A stretch of 64,000 nucleotides of DNA, from positions 109,124 to 173,123 of the forward strand of contig CBDCPD010000002.1 in the NCBI GenBank assembly GCA_965220095.1, read 5' to 3'. The notes under the pieces are model-generated. The model was not told the origin of the DNA, did not search any database, and saw only the letters and a program-made list of their open reading frames with translations. Positions 33,867 through 42,204 of the stretch are shown here, piece after piece. The stretch is from Bin87 sp965220095 (GTDB lineage: Bacteria; Chloroflexota; Dehalococcoidia; Lucifugimonadales; UBA3495). Both the position numbers and the translations under genes were made by a program. Position 1 is the first letter of the stretch. Each line of letters starts with the position of its first letter.

Positions 33867-34587
33867 GGTGAGCCTCTCTACTTTGGGAGACATGCTGCCG
33901 TAAGCCGGTGCTTTGATTGTGCAAGAAGGAACCTTCGTGGTCAACTGCGTCGGTGTCGTCTGTCAGAATGTCTGAATCATCTTGCCGGTGTCGATGGCGA
34001 CGGTGGCGATTGTGCCGGTGGCGCAAACCTGAATCCACCAAAGGGATGTGGCTGTGCCGATCAGACCAAAGACGCTGGGCTAAGTAATGGGACGGTGAAG
34101 CCGTGTTCCCGTAGATCCGGTTGAGGTCAGGGTGTGGGAGCGACGGAGCGGAGACGTTCACGGCTCCCGGTGGCGGCGATTTATGGGTAATCGCGGGCCA
34201 TCTGCCGGGGCATGTTTCGTTCAGGATTCCGGCCGGTTAGACTCGAAACCTCATTTTTGTACAAGGCCGTCTGCAATGCCAAGGCGGACATGATTTGTCC
34301 GTGCGCCGTGCCGGCCTACTCCGCCTTACTGATACCCGCGGTGATTCGCATAAAGGGTCATTACGTAAATCCGACTTTCCGGCAACATTTTATTTGAGGT
34401 AACCACTTGCGTTGGGTAACGGTTTTGTTGAGGCAATGCGCGCAAGGTCTGCGAGGTAACATCCCACCGTCCTCCCCTCTCGTTGACGAAGCAACCCCAC
34501 CCTCATAAACTCCGACCCATCGGACAACGGTGTCCGGTGTTCATGGAGTGGAGTTCTCAAATACACTGAAAGTTGAGGGGAGAGGAC
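33867..34587. other. Spacer with dispersed-element scraps
   Basis: AAGGGTCATTACGTAAA at 34353-34369 is the inverted form of the motif at 6580 and 11650. ATTTTATTTGAGGTAA near 34387 resembles the IS1380 fragment end at 14362. GGGGAGAGG at 34576-34584 is the ribosome site of the next gene. No gene supported. Confidence 0.4.
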
Positions 34588-35547
34588 ATGGCCCAGCAGA
34601 GGATCGGCGTAGCCGTAACGGCTGCCGATAGCAACGCCGCCCTGGCTACTGTGGAGGACCTGGAGAGGAGGGGCATCTCCGCAGCCTGGATGACCAGCGG
34701 CAGTGCCGGGGGTGGGGATGCCCTCAGCGTTTTCGCCGCCGCCGGGACTCGCACCCGGGACATTATGATGGGAACGGCCATCACCCAGACTTTTCCCCGC
34801 CATCCCATCGCCGTGGCCCAGCAGGTGTTGACCCTGGCCCAGTTTGCCCCCGGACGGTTCCGGCTGGGGCTGGGCACCAGCGGGCAGGGAGGGATGGAGC
34901 AAACCATCGGGGCCAACTTCCGCGCTCCCCTGGCCCACCTGCGCGAGTATGTCCGCATCCTCAAGGCACTGCTCCAGGAGGGTTCCGTGGATCACTCCGG
35001 ACGCTATTACCAGGCCCACAGCAACATTCCAGCCCCGGTGGACGTGCCGGTGATGGCCGCCGCCCTGGGGACCAGAGCCTACGAAATCTGCGGCGCCGAA
35101 GCCGACGGCGCCATCAGTTGGGTCTGCCCCCGTTCCTACCTGCAAGACGTTGCCCTGCCCGCCATGCAGCGGGGAGCGAAGCGCGCGGACCGGGAGGTCC
35201 CGCCCCTGGTGGCTCACGTTCCGGTATGCGTTCACGACGACCCCGAGGAGGCGCGACAGGCCGTGGCCCAACAGTTCCGAGGATTCGCCCGGGCGTCCTT
35301 CTACGTCAACATGTTCGCCGCCGCCGGGTTCCCGGAAGTGTCGGAGGGTTCTTGGAGTGAGAGAATGGTGGACGCCGTGGCGGTGTGGGGCAATGAGTCC
35401 CAGGTTTCAGAGGGGCTGCAAGGGATGTTGGCGATGGGGGCCACGGAGCTTATGGCCTCTCCGGTGGCCGCCGGCGCGGATAGCGAAGCGTCGTTGGAGC
35501 GCACCCTGGGGGTGCTAGCTCAGGTCTCCCGGTCGTTAGCGGGGTAG
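34588..35547 (+). CDS. LLM-class flavin-dependent oxidoreductase
   Basis: 319 residues from the ATG at 34588, preceded by GGGGAGAGG. A TIM-barrel luciferase-like protein: VEDLERRGISAAWMTSGSAG, IMMGTAITQTFPRHPIAVAQ, APGRFRLGLGTSGQGG and DVPVMAAALGTRAYEICGAE (phosphate-binding loop of FMN or F420 enzymes). F420-dependent relatives are frequent in Chloroflexota and Actinobacteria. The substrate cannot be told. Stand-alone gene between mobile debris; intact. Confidence 0.92.
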   Translation: MAQQRIGVAVTAADSNAALATVEDLERRGISAAWMTSGSAGGGDALSVFAAAGTRTRDIMMGTAITQTFPRHPIAVAQQVLTLAQFAPGRFRLGLGTSGQGGMEQTIGANFRAPLAHLREYVRILKALLQEGSVDHSGRYYQAHSNIPAPVDVPVMAAALGTRAYEICGAEADGAISWVCPRSYLQDVALPAMQRGAKRADREVPPLVAHVPVCVHDDPEEARQAVAQQFRGFARASFYVNMFAAAGFPEVSEGSWSERMVDAVAVWGNESQVSEGLQGMLAMGATELMASPVAAGADSEASLERTLGVLAQVSRSLAG

Positions 35548-35769
35548 CGTGGTCAGAGGGAATGACCAAAACTCTAATCTTCCGTATCTATCGTTGACAT
35601 TGGGCTTGGTTGTGCGGATCACGTCCATGGGTACGTCGTGTAGGACACTGCCGATGAGGAAACGCTTGGAGGAGAACATTGGGGATCAAGCCACATATGG
35701 ACCAGCAGGAAGGTCGAATATGATGTCGTAGGTCAGGGAAAATGTCCGGGTAAGTGTTCAGCGAAAATG

Positions 35770-37323
35770 TCACTCCGTTACGCTGCCATGGTATCCGATG
35801 TCGACGGATTGGGCACCATCCGCTGCTTCCATCCTGGAGGATCTCCGGCCTCCAGATAACTCCTGACGGTGGACCGGTGGATGCCCAACTCCCGTTCGAT
35901 TGCCCGCAGCGACATGCCCTTGCGCCGGGCTTTCTGGACCGCCTGCCATCTCTCCCTCTGTCCATCTCTCCCTCTGCAGGAAGGTCGGCTGGCGCGGGGC
36001 GACGGTTGCGGGTGGTGCGGCGGCGACTTCACCATCGGTGAAGTCCGGTTGATCCGCCTCGGGTTCCTGACTTGAGACCAGCGGAGCCAGGTGCGCTGTC
36101 CAGCGTTCATCCCAGTGGTTTACCCCGCTGGGCGCAACCGGAGAGACGGCGGGAGGCTGGTGGCCGTTGCGGAGGGATACCGGGCCTGGCGGGGCCTCCT
36201 GAGCAGCGATGATGCGTCCCTCGTGGCGCACGCTGAGTTGACCATCCAGCCTCTCCAGGACTTCCACCGTCGCCCCGGCATAGCTGGGGCGTTCCGGCGC
36301 CGGCAGCAGTTGGAGCGTGCGCAACTGGAACCGCACCGTGTTGTCCTTGTCCACCTTCCGGCGGTGCTTGAAACACAGCACCTGTTCCAGGCACGACTCT
36401 GGGTCCAGGGGCCGGAACGCTGGCTCGGAGCACTGCGGGGGAACGCCGAAGCGCCGGTTGAACCGAGGCACAAACTCATCGAGCACAGCCTGTGCCTGCT
36501 CCAGGGTGGTTGCGCTGGCCAGCCGCAGTTCGGCAACCAACCGGTCCTGAAAGGTGCCTCCGGTTCGCTCAACACGTCCCTTGGCCTGGGGCGACTGGGC
36601 GAAGATCATCTGGGTCCCCAGCTCAGCCATGGCCCGGCTGAACTGGGTAGGCCCTGCCGGGAGGCCGGGTTCCGGCGTGTGCTTGAACACGGCGTGGCGA
36701 TCGGTGTAGAGGGCCACGGGTACGCCGCGATGCTCCACCAGCCGCCGGATCAGCAGGAAGTAGCTGCGAGCGTCCTCATGCTCACAGAACCAGGCGCTCA
36801 CCACCTGGCCGGTGGCAGCGTCCACCGCGATCAGCAGCGTGAACGGCGGGGCCTGATCCCCCAACCACGGGTGATAGCTGCCGTCCATCTGGATCAGCCT
36901 GCCCTCCTGGGGCATCCGTTGCCGACGGACTCGGTGTTTGGGTGGACGCCTTCGGCGCGGACTGCTCACTCCGGCATCCAGCAAGACCCGCCGCAGGGTG
37001 GTCCTGCCGATGTGAATGCCTTCCCGCTCCGCCAGCAGTTCCGCGAGGTGGGTGTGGTTGACGCCAGCGTAGCGGGTGCGAGCCAGGCGCGCCACGTCGA
37101 CGACCAGCGCCTCGGGCGTGGCGTTGACGGGTCGGCGACCGCGGTGGCCAGGTGCCAAAGCCGCCGCGCCGCGTTCACGGTAGGCCGCCAGGATGCGGCG
37201 GGTGTGGCGGGAAGTCACTCCCATCAACTCGGCGGCCTGGTCCAAGGTCATGTGCTCTGCTGCCAGGCTGTTCAGAACCTGAAGTCTGCTTTGTTCTTTT
37301 GGGGTCAATGTCACATCCTCCAT
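35770..37323 (-). CDS. ISNCY-like integrase-core transposase
   Basis: Start at 37323 (MEDVTLTPKEQSRLQVLNSL). Two helix-turn-helix segments come first (TLDQAAELMGVTSRHTRRIL; HLAELLAEREGIHIGRTTLR). The DDE core follows: IQMDGSYHPWLG (Asp), VALYTDRHAVFKHTP (Asp) and SPQAKGRVERTGGTFQDRLV (Glu). The C-terminal 110 residues are Pro/Gly-rich and probably read through a frame change. In the other frame near 35900, GMSLRAIERELGIHRSTVRS encodes a helix-turn-helix typical of ISL3/IS21 proteins, so the element end is fused to, or naturally continues in, that frame. The catalytic core is intact. Confidence 0.85.
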   Translation of the reverse strand: MEDVTLTPKEQSRLQVLNSLAAEHMTLDQAAELMGVTSRHTRRILAAYRERGAAALAPGHRGRRPVNATPEALVVDVARLARTRYAGVNHTHLAELLAEREGIHIGRTTLRRVLLDAGVSSPRRRRPPKHRVRRQRMPQEGRLIQMDGSYHPWLGDQAPPFTLLIAVDAATGQVVSAWFCEHEDARSYFLLIRRLVEHRGVPVALYTDRHAVFKHTPEPGLPAGPTQFSRAMAELGTQMIFAQSPQAKGRVERTGGTFQDRLVAELRLASATTLEQAQAVLDEFVPRFNRRFGVPPQCSEPAFRPLDPESCLEQVLCFKHRRKVDKDNTVRFQLRTLQLLPAPERPSYAGATVEVLERLDGQLSVRHEGRIIAAQEAPPGPVSLRNGHQPPAVSPVAPSGVNHWDERWTAHLAPLVSSQEPEADQPDFTDGEVAAAPPATVAPRQPTFLQRERWTEGEMAGGPESPAQGHVAAGNRTGVGHPPVHRQELSGGRRSSRMEAADGAQSVDIGYHGSVTE

Positions 37324-37465
37324 AATGTGACTGCGATGATGGGTCCCGGCCATCTCGACCAGGGTCTGACCCTTGATGTGACTGGCACGAATGCCTTCAA
37401 AATGATCTGTCGGCCCGATCCGAGATGGCCCAGACAGCGCCGAAGCCTCGGTGAGCAGTGACCTA

Positions 37466-38640
37466 ATAGGAGCGTGGCTTCAAGCCCCATCGCAGTCTTG
37501 TCCGCTCACCTGGCTGGCGTGCCAACCGCGGCGTCATCTCCCAGGAGGTAGCAATGATAGGAGTCCCCGGTCGCGAAGGTAATCGCGATGTTCAGGTGAT
37601 CATCGGAGTCGACACACACCAAGACGAGCACGTGGCGATGGCCATTGACCGGCAAGGTGTCCGCCTCGGCGAACGTCACGCGCCAGCGACTACGCACGGA
37701 TACGGAGAACTCGAATGGTGGTCCCTGAGTTTGGGGGAAGTTCGCGCCTTCGGGATCGAAGGCACGGGTTCCTACGGCGCTGGCATCGCCCGTTTCCTAA
37801 CCGGTCGCGGATACACCGTCGTTGAGGTCAACCGACCCGATCGGTCCACCCGCTACCGGAAAGGGAAGAGCGATCCCACCGATGCGGAGATGGCAGCCCG
37901 GTCGGTCTTGGCCGGCGTAGCCGATGCCACGCCCAAGTCGGGCCAGGGCGAAGTCGAAATGATCCGCATGCTCAAGAGCGCCAAGGACTCGGCCGTCAAG
38001 GCCCGCACCCAGGCCATCAACCAGATGAAGGCTCTGGTTGTCACCGCCCCAGCCGAACTTCGCGAAACCCTCGACGGTCTCCCCGCTGGTGCCCTCACCG
38101 CCCGGTGCAAGAGTTTTCGTCCCGGTCGTCTGGACAATCCCACGGCGGCGGCCAAGTACGCTCTGCGATCACTGGCCGGCCGCTACCGCCAACTGAGTGA
38201 GGAGATCCACGACCTCAAGGCCGAGCTGGAACGCCTCACCCTGACGGCATCGCCGACGCTGGTCAGCATGTTCGGCGTAGGACCTGACACGGCGGCGACC
38301 CTCCTGGTCACGGCTGGGAGCAACCCGGAACGCCTCCATTCCGAGGCTGCCTTCGCCGCGCTGTGCGGGGTGAGTCCGATACCTGCTTCCTCCGGGAAGA
38401 CCAACCGGCATCGCTTGAACCGAGGTGGCGACCGCCAAGCCAATGCGGCTCTACACCGCATCGTCGTGGTCAGGCTTCGTTACGACCCCCGCACCAAGGC
38501 TTACATGTGCCGCCGCACCGGTGAGGGAATGAGCAAGACCGAGGTCATCCGTTGCCTCAAACGCTACGTTGCCCGCGAGGTCTTCTCCGCTGTCCAGAAC
38601 TCCGCCGCAATAATCAGCAGCGCAGCTTGACATCTATAGG
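37466..38640 (+). mobile_element. IS110-family element (approximate limits)
   Basis: TAATAGGAGC just before the non-coding 5' part and TATAGGAGCA just after the gene share ATAGGAGC, a possible core repeat. IS110 elements lack inverted repeats and carry a bridge RNA in a non-coding end; the 88-bp 5' leader or the region just upstream is the candidate. Confidence 0.5.
37554..38630 (+). CDS. IS110-family transposase (DEDD recombinase)
   Basis: 358 residues, with CAGGAGGTAG before the ATG. The RuvC-like domain has the DEDD set: Asp in IIGVDTHQDEHVAM, Glu in AFGIEGTGSYGAG, and two Asp in GKSDPTDAEMAARS. The C-terminal Tnp domain includes LVSMFGVGPDTAATLL and CGVSPIPASSGKTNRHRLNR, which holds the serine nucleophile region. 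It is full length and undamaged. IS110 recombinases are directed by a bridge RNA. Confidence 0.93.
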   Translation: MIGVPGREGNRDVQVIIGVDTHQDEHVAMAIDRQGVRLGERHAPATTHGYGELEWWSLSLGEVRAFGIEGTGSYGAGIARFLTGRGYTVVEVNRPDRSTRYRKGKSDPTDAEMAARSVLAGVADATPKSGQGEVEMIRMLKSAKDSAVKARTQAINQMKALVVTAPAELRETLDGLPAGALTARCKSFRPGRLDNPTAAAKYALRSLAGRYRQLSEEIHDLKAELERLTLTASPTLVSMFGVGPDTAATLLVTAGSNPERLHSEAAFAALCGVSPIPASSGKTNRHRLNRGGDRQANAALHRIVVVRLRYDPRTKAYMCRRTGEGMSKTEVIRCLKRYVAREVFSAVQNSAAIISSAA

Positions 38641-39149
38641 AGCATCATTATCGCTGGCCAGTTAGCCGGGACCTTTTCGCTGGACGTCGACATCCAGCGC
38701 GGAACAAGGAAGCACCGCGTTGGGCTCGCTTCAAGTCGCTCCGCCCAACCAGCCCGAGACGTTCTCTAGGCGTCTCGGGCTCCATGATTCCTGCTCGCGC
38801 CGCGGCGTCAACGCAACCGCTCCCCAACTCGCGCTAGGTCCGGTTCGCGAGTGCGTCTTGCCGTGTCCTGTCCCGCCATCTCGCTCACCACGGCCATTGC
38901 AGCCCGCCATCGGCGCCCAAAATAGCGCCGGCAGATCCCGCCAATCTCCAAATTTTGATGACAGCAGCCTGTTGCGCCGCGATCCACTAATGAAAGACCA
39001 TAGACATGAACCAACCAGTGCCTGACAGTCAGTAAACGGCGACGGCACTACCGGCTCAGACCGAAACCACCGCATCCAACTGGCCACGATTCAAGTCGGG
39101 ATCCCACTTCTCCAGACCTGCCGACAATCCCCAGACTGAGGATAAGCAT
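38641..39149. other. About 500 bp without a recognised feature
   Basis: No coding frame with plausible composition, repeats or RNA structure identified. GAGGATAAG just before 39150 serves the next gene. Confidence 0.4.
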
Positions 39150-39944
39150 ATGACCCAATCCCGCACAACCGGCCCTCGCATCTCGCCGCCATGGCTCGCC
39201 GGCCTGCTGTCTGCAGAAGCCAACTGCGAGTGGGCTTCCTGGTTCAGGACCCACCATGAGAATTGGCAGGCCTGCGAAATATCCAATCTTCCCGGCATTG
39301 ACTGGAGAATTCAGTACACTTGTCAGCTCAACGACTGCATCAAACGCTACGAGGAACAGGGCTACACGGTTTCAAACGGAGGACCGAACGCCTACAGCCT
39401 CAGCCTCGCCGAGGCCGTGCTGTCGGGCAGACCCGACGTGATAGCCACGAAGGGCGATGACTGCGTCGTAGTTGACTTCCCCAAGGGTGAGCCCAACCGC
39501 TCCCACCAGTTTCAGGTCATGATCCACATGTACGCCCTGCCCAGAGCCGTGGAGCGGCTCTGGGATATGTCTCTCAGAGGAGAGTTGGTCTACTGGCAAG
39601 GACAGGTGGACATCCCGCCCGATTCACTCGACCGGGAGTTCATTGAGAACCTGCACAGTCAGGCCCAACGCCTCACAGCTGGGCAGCCCCTAGCCCGCAT
39701 TCCCAGTACGGGCGAATGCTGGACATGCGACATCACAGTAGCCGACTGTCCCGAAAGGATGGAAGACGATGGCACCCGGCCTTTCATGATGCCCTATCCA
39801 CCGGGTGGCGAAGACTTTGACGCCATGCTGCAACGCGCTGAATGGGCGGAGGCAGATCGCGACAAAGAATACGAAGCACGCACCAGGGCGGAGGCGCGCG
39901 TCAGAGAGCTGAAGCAGGAAGTCAGGCGGCTCGAGAGTGTCTGA
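39150..39944 (+). CDS. Cas4/RecB-like PD-(D/E)XK nuclease with four-cysteine cluster and coiled-coil tail
   Basis: 264 residues. The nuclease core is GRPDVIATKGDDCVVVDFPK (D96, D109, K112) followed by RSHQFQVMIHMYALPRA, the Q-h-x-x-Y helix of RecB/Cas4 nucleases. Cysteines C26 (NCEWASWF) and C190, C193, C200 (ECWTCDITVADC) match the one-plus-three arrangement that binds a 4Fe-4S cluster in Cas4 and AddB. The last 40 residues are a charged coiled coil (EADRDKEYEARTRAEARVRE). No cas1/cas2 or CRISPR nearby, so it is a solitary nuclease. The MITE copy 2 begins 79 bp after the stop. Confidence 0.75.
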   Translation: MTQSRTTGPRISPPWLAGLLSAEANCEWASWFRTHHENWQACEISNLPGIDWRIQYTCQLNDCIKRYEEQGYTVSNGGPNAYSLSLAEAVLSGRPDVIATKGDDCVVVDFPKGEPNRSHQFQVMIHMYALPRAVERLWDMSLRGELVYWQGQVDIPPDSLDREFIENLHSQAQRLTAGQPLARIPSTGECWTCDITVADCPERMEDDGTRPFMMPYPPGGEDFDAMLQRAEWAEADRDKEYEARTRAEARVRELKQEVRRLESV

Positions 39945-40022
39945 AGAGACGGTTTCGATATTCCCTTGATTGGCGGAACCAGTCGAAATATCTGCTGATT
40001 CCGTCTCCCGGTTTGCCCGCAC

Positions 40023-40174
40023 CTAAACTAAAGCTAAGGTGGGATGTACATTTAAGTGGCGATGATGATCAGCTGGGTTGCGCCCGTGAATCCCTCTCAT
40101 CCGTACTTGGAGAACGACCCGGCTCCGCCGTTTGACCCCCACCATCTGCGCATTTCACCTTGGCTTTAGTTTAG
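40023..40174. repeat. 152-bp MITE, copy 2
   Basis: Identical to 29182-29333 including both terminal inverted repeats. Here, too, it sits shortly downstream of a PD-(D/E)XK nuclease gene with a coiled-coil tail. Confidence 0.9.
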
Positions 40175-40240
40175 TTTGAAGTCCCGGCTGGCGGGACTGG
40201 AGGCCGACATTGCGGCGGGCCGGCAGCGGTTCGTCCGCCG
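40175..40240 (+). pseudogene. Tiny TnpB-related fragment
   Basis: LKSRLAGLEADIAAGRQRF matches LKFRLSGLEADLAAGRVRL of copies B and C. It abuts the MITE; nothing else of the gene remains. The following 90 bp are shared with 6400-6490. Confidence 0.6.
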
Positions 40241-40318
40241 CACCCCCCGCAGCGGTAAGACAGTCTATTTGTCTGCCCATGCCCACGTAACGCGTCATTC
40301 GTGGCAGGTAGCCGCCGG

Positions 40319-41353
40319 TCAGCGCAGAATAGTCGTGAGCAGGTCATCTTTGATGAAATCCAATGCCGGCGTAGGTCCAACGTACAACCCGATGCCCAGC
40401 GCGCTGGCTATGGGTACCAGCAGGTCGGCAGTGTCGTCCCGATCGCAGACCAATCCGCCCGGCAACCGGTCCGCCTGCTCCAGCAACTCCAACACCGGTT
40501 CCTGCTTCTCCGCCACCGACGGAACTCTTCCCAGCATCCGCACGGTGAGGATCAACCCGGAGTCGCCCTCGACTACCATGACCAGCGTGGGCAGGTAGGG
40601 CCGAGTGCCTCTCCCGTCCTGCGCTCCCGTGGGAATATACGACGCTGTCACCTCCCACACCGCCGAGCCGACCGGCGTCGACCGGCTGATCGACCGCAGC
40701 CGGTCCGTATCCGCCCGATGGTCTTCAACAGGCAGCACGGGCGGTCGCAGCGGTTCCCACTCGTCCCGCCAGACGCCGTCACGCAGCGACTGGGTCAGTA
40801 CCTCGCTCGGGTCCCGGCCGGCGTAGAGATCGAGCATGCCTTGCCCGATCCGTTCCGCAACGTCTCGAACGTTATCCAGCGCGATGGTCAAAAATCGGGC
40901 CTCGTCGGCGTTGACGTACCAGGGCCAGTGCCCCGGGATGGCACTGCGAAAAATCGGCCATCGGCCCCGGCCCCGGTACCTGAGACCCAGATCGCGCATG
41001 GCCTTCCGTTCCTTGTTTTCCAGTTCTTCACGGTCGCCCAGAACCGCAGTCAGCGCCAGGCTGCGTTCCAGCATCTCCTCGCTGTCCGGTTCATCCTCCG
41101 ACGTCATGGTGGTCAGGTAATTCAAGAGGCCCCGGTCACCCAGGTAAACTCCCAGACCGTAGGCCACACCCCCGTCGCCCAGCGCCACGCAGTATCCCTT
41201 GAAATGGCCCAGGGGGTCATTAACCGCCAGCACATCTTCGTTGGCCAGCCGTTCCCACGGCTTGGCCTCGCAATAACTCCGGAAGGCGTGATGCAGCGCG
41301 AGCCACTGTTGCGGGGTCGGCTCCGCTTCCATCTGGGTCCAGTGCTGATCCAA
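40319..41353 (-). CDS. DUF7309/DUF6930-like protein of unknown function
   Basis: 344 residues. N-terminal block: ALHHAFRSYCEAKPWERLAN, NDPLGHFKGYCVALGDGGVA and YGLGVYLGDRGLLNYL. Middle block: YRGRGRWPIFRSAIPGHWPW, then YVNADEARFLTIALDNVRDV. The C-terminal block is RPYLPTLVMVVEGDSGLILT with PTPALDFIKDDLL. This organisation resembles my memory of DUF7309 followed by DUF6930 proteins of Bacillota and Chloroflexota. No catalytic motif or membrane part is visible. Its 3' end was copied to 6240-6390, behind the broken helicase. Intact. Confidence 0.7.
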   Translation of the reverse strand: MDQHWTQMEAEPTPQQWLALHHAFRSYCEAKPWERLANEDVLAVNDPLGHFKGYCVALGDGGVAYGLGVYLGDRGLLNYLTTMTSEDEPDSEEMLERSLALTAVLGDREELENKERKAMRDLGLRYRGRGRWPIFRSAIPGHWPWYVNADEARFLTIALDNVRDVAERIGQGMLDLYAGRDPSEVLTQSLRDGVWRDEWEPLRPPVLPVEDHRADTDRLRSISRSTPVGSAVWEVTASYIPTGAQDGRGTRPYLPTLVMVVEGDSGLILTVRMLGRVPSVAEKQEPVLELLEQADRLPGGLVCDRDDTADLLVPIASALGIGLYVGPTPALDFIKDDLLTTILR

Positions 41354-41455
41354 GGCAATGCCTCCCGAACTGAGGAGCCACCGGCATCGTGCCGATCGTC
41401 GTGCGGTCGTCGAAAAGACCGGTTTGGGCGGCCGATCCGGTTTTCCGTTCGCCTT

Positions 41456-42145
41456 TTACAAACTCTGCAGACGCCTGATTTCCGCTTCCAGTTCCCGGAC
41501 CCGCTCCTCGGCGGCCACCCGTTCCTCAGCTTCCTCATCGAATGTTCGCAGGTAACGCTGCGCCGCCGGATCGTACCAACGCAGCTGCCCGTTCTCCCAG
41601 CAGACGTCCAGTCCCAGCGCCTCGCTGTGACCCCAGTAGTAGAATTCGTCCATGGTCACGATGTCGATGGGCTGATAAACATCCTCAACCAGCCGGTCAG
41701 CGGCCAGATGGGTCCCGTGATACTGCCCACCGCTGGGGTCGAAACGCCAGTACTCGGGTATGCCATAGCCGGCATAGTCGTCCCGCTTCGCGGTGGAGTC
41801 ATTCCGCCCGGTGGTCTCGGAAGCAATCTCCAGTACGAAGTCCGGCGGCTTGCCCTGCTGCTCAATGGCGTAACCTCGCTGGCCGATGATGCCAGCCCGA
41901 TCCACGCCGAACGCAATTAGCAGGTCGGGAATCCGCACCCCTTGGCGCTGGCTGGCGGTCCTAGCCACCGGAACCTCACCCATGACGATTGTGGTGTCCG
42001 ACGCCCCGAAGTGTCGGCGCAGCGCGGCTTGGTAGCCGGGGTCATGGAGATGGATGGGATTCTGCATATCATCCCTGGGCGGATATTCCGGGAATTGACC
42101 TACCGGTGAAACGGGCGGCGTCAGAGAAATCGGTTTGCTGGTCAT
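41456..42145 (-). CDS. Uma2-family endonuclease, copy 2
   Basis: 229 residues. Core: RIPDLLIAFGVDRAGIIGQR (Asp), then KPPDFVLEIASETTGRND (Glu), then KRDDYAGYGIPEYWRFDPSG. A C-terminal coiled coil follows (FDEEAEERVAAEERVRELEA). Upstream on the minus strand, TTATAAT about 45 bp before the ATG is a plausible -10 box. The right end of the neighbouring TnpB element lies directly behind that promoter. More divergent from the copies at 28435 and 59633 than they are from each other. Confidence 0.9.
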   Translation of the reverse strand: MTSKPISLTPPVSPVGQFPEYPPRDDMQNPIHLHDPGYQAALRRHFGASDTTIVMGEVPVARTASQRQGVRIPDLLIAFGVDRAGIIGQRGYAIEQQGKPPDFVLEIASETTGRNDSTAKRDDYAGYGIPEYWRFDPSGGQYHGTHLAADRLVEDVYQPIDIVTMDEFYYWGHSEALGLDVCWENGQLRWYDPAAQRYLRTFDEEAEERVAAEERVRELEAEIRRLQSL

Positions 42146-42204
42146 GGCGGTCCTCGTGCAATCAGCGGGACGCGGATGAGACGTCTGCCATTATAAGTCA
42201 TCGC

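Noticed and set aside
35778..36110. Separate gene encoding the helix-turn-helix GMSLRAIERELGIHRSTVRS
   Set aside because: Overlaps the transposase end in another frame with no start or ribosome site. Treated as part of, or debris fused to, that transposase.
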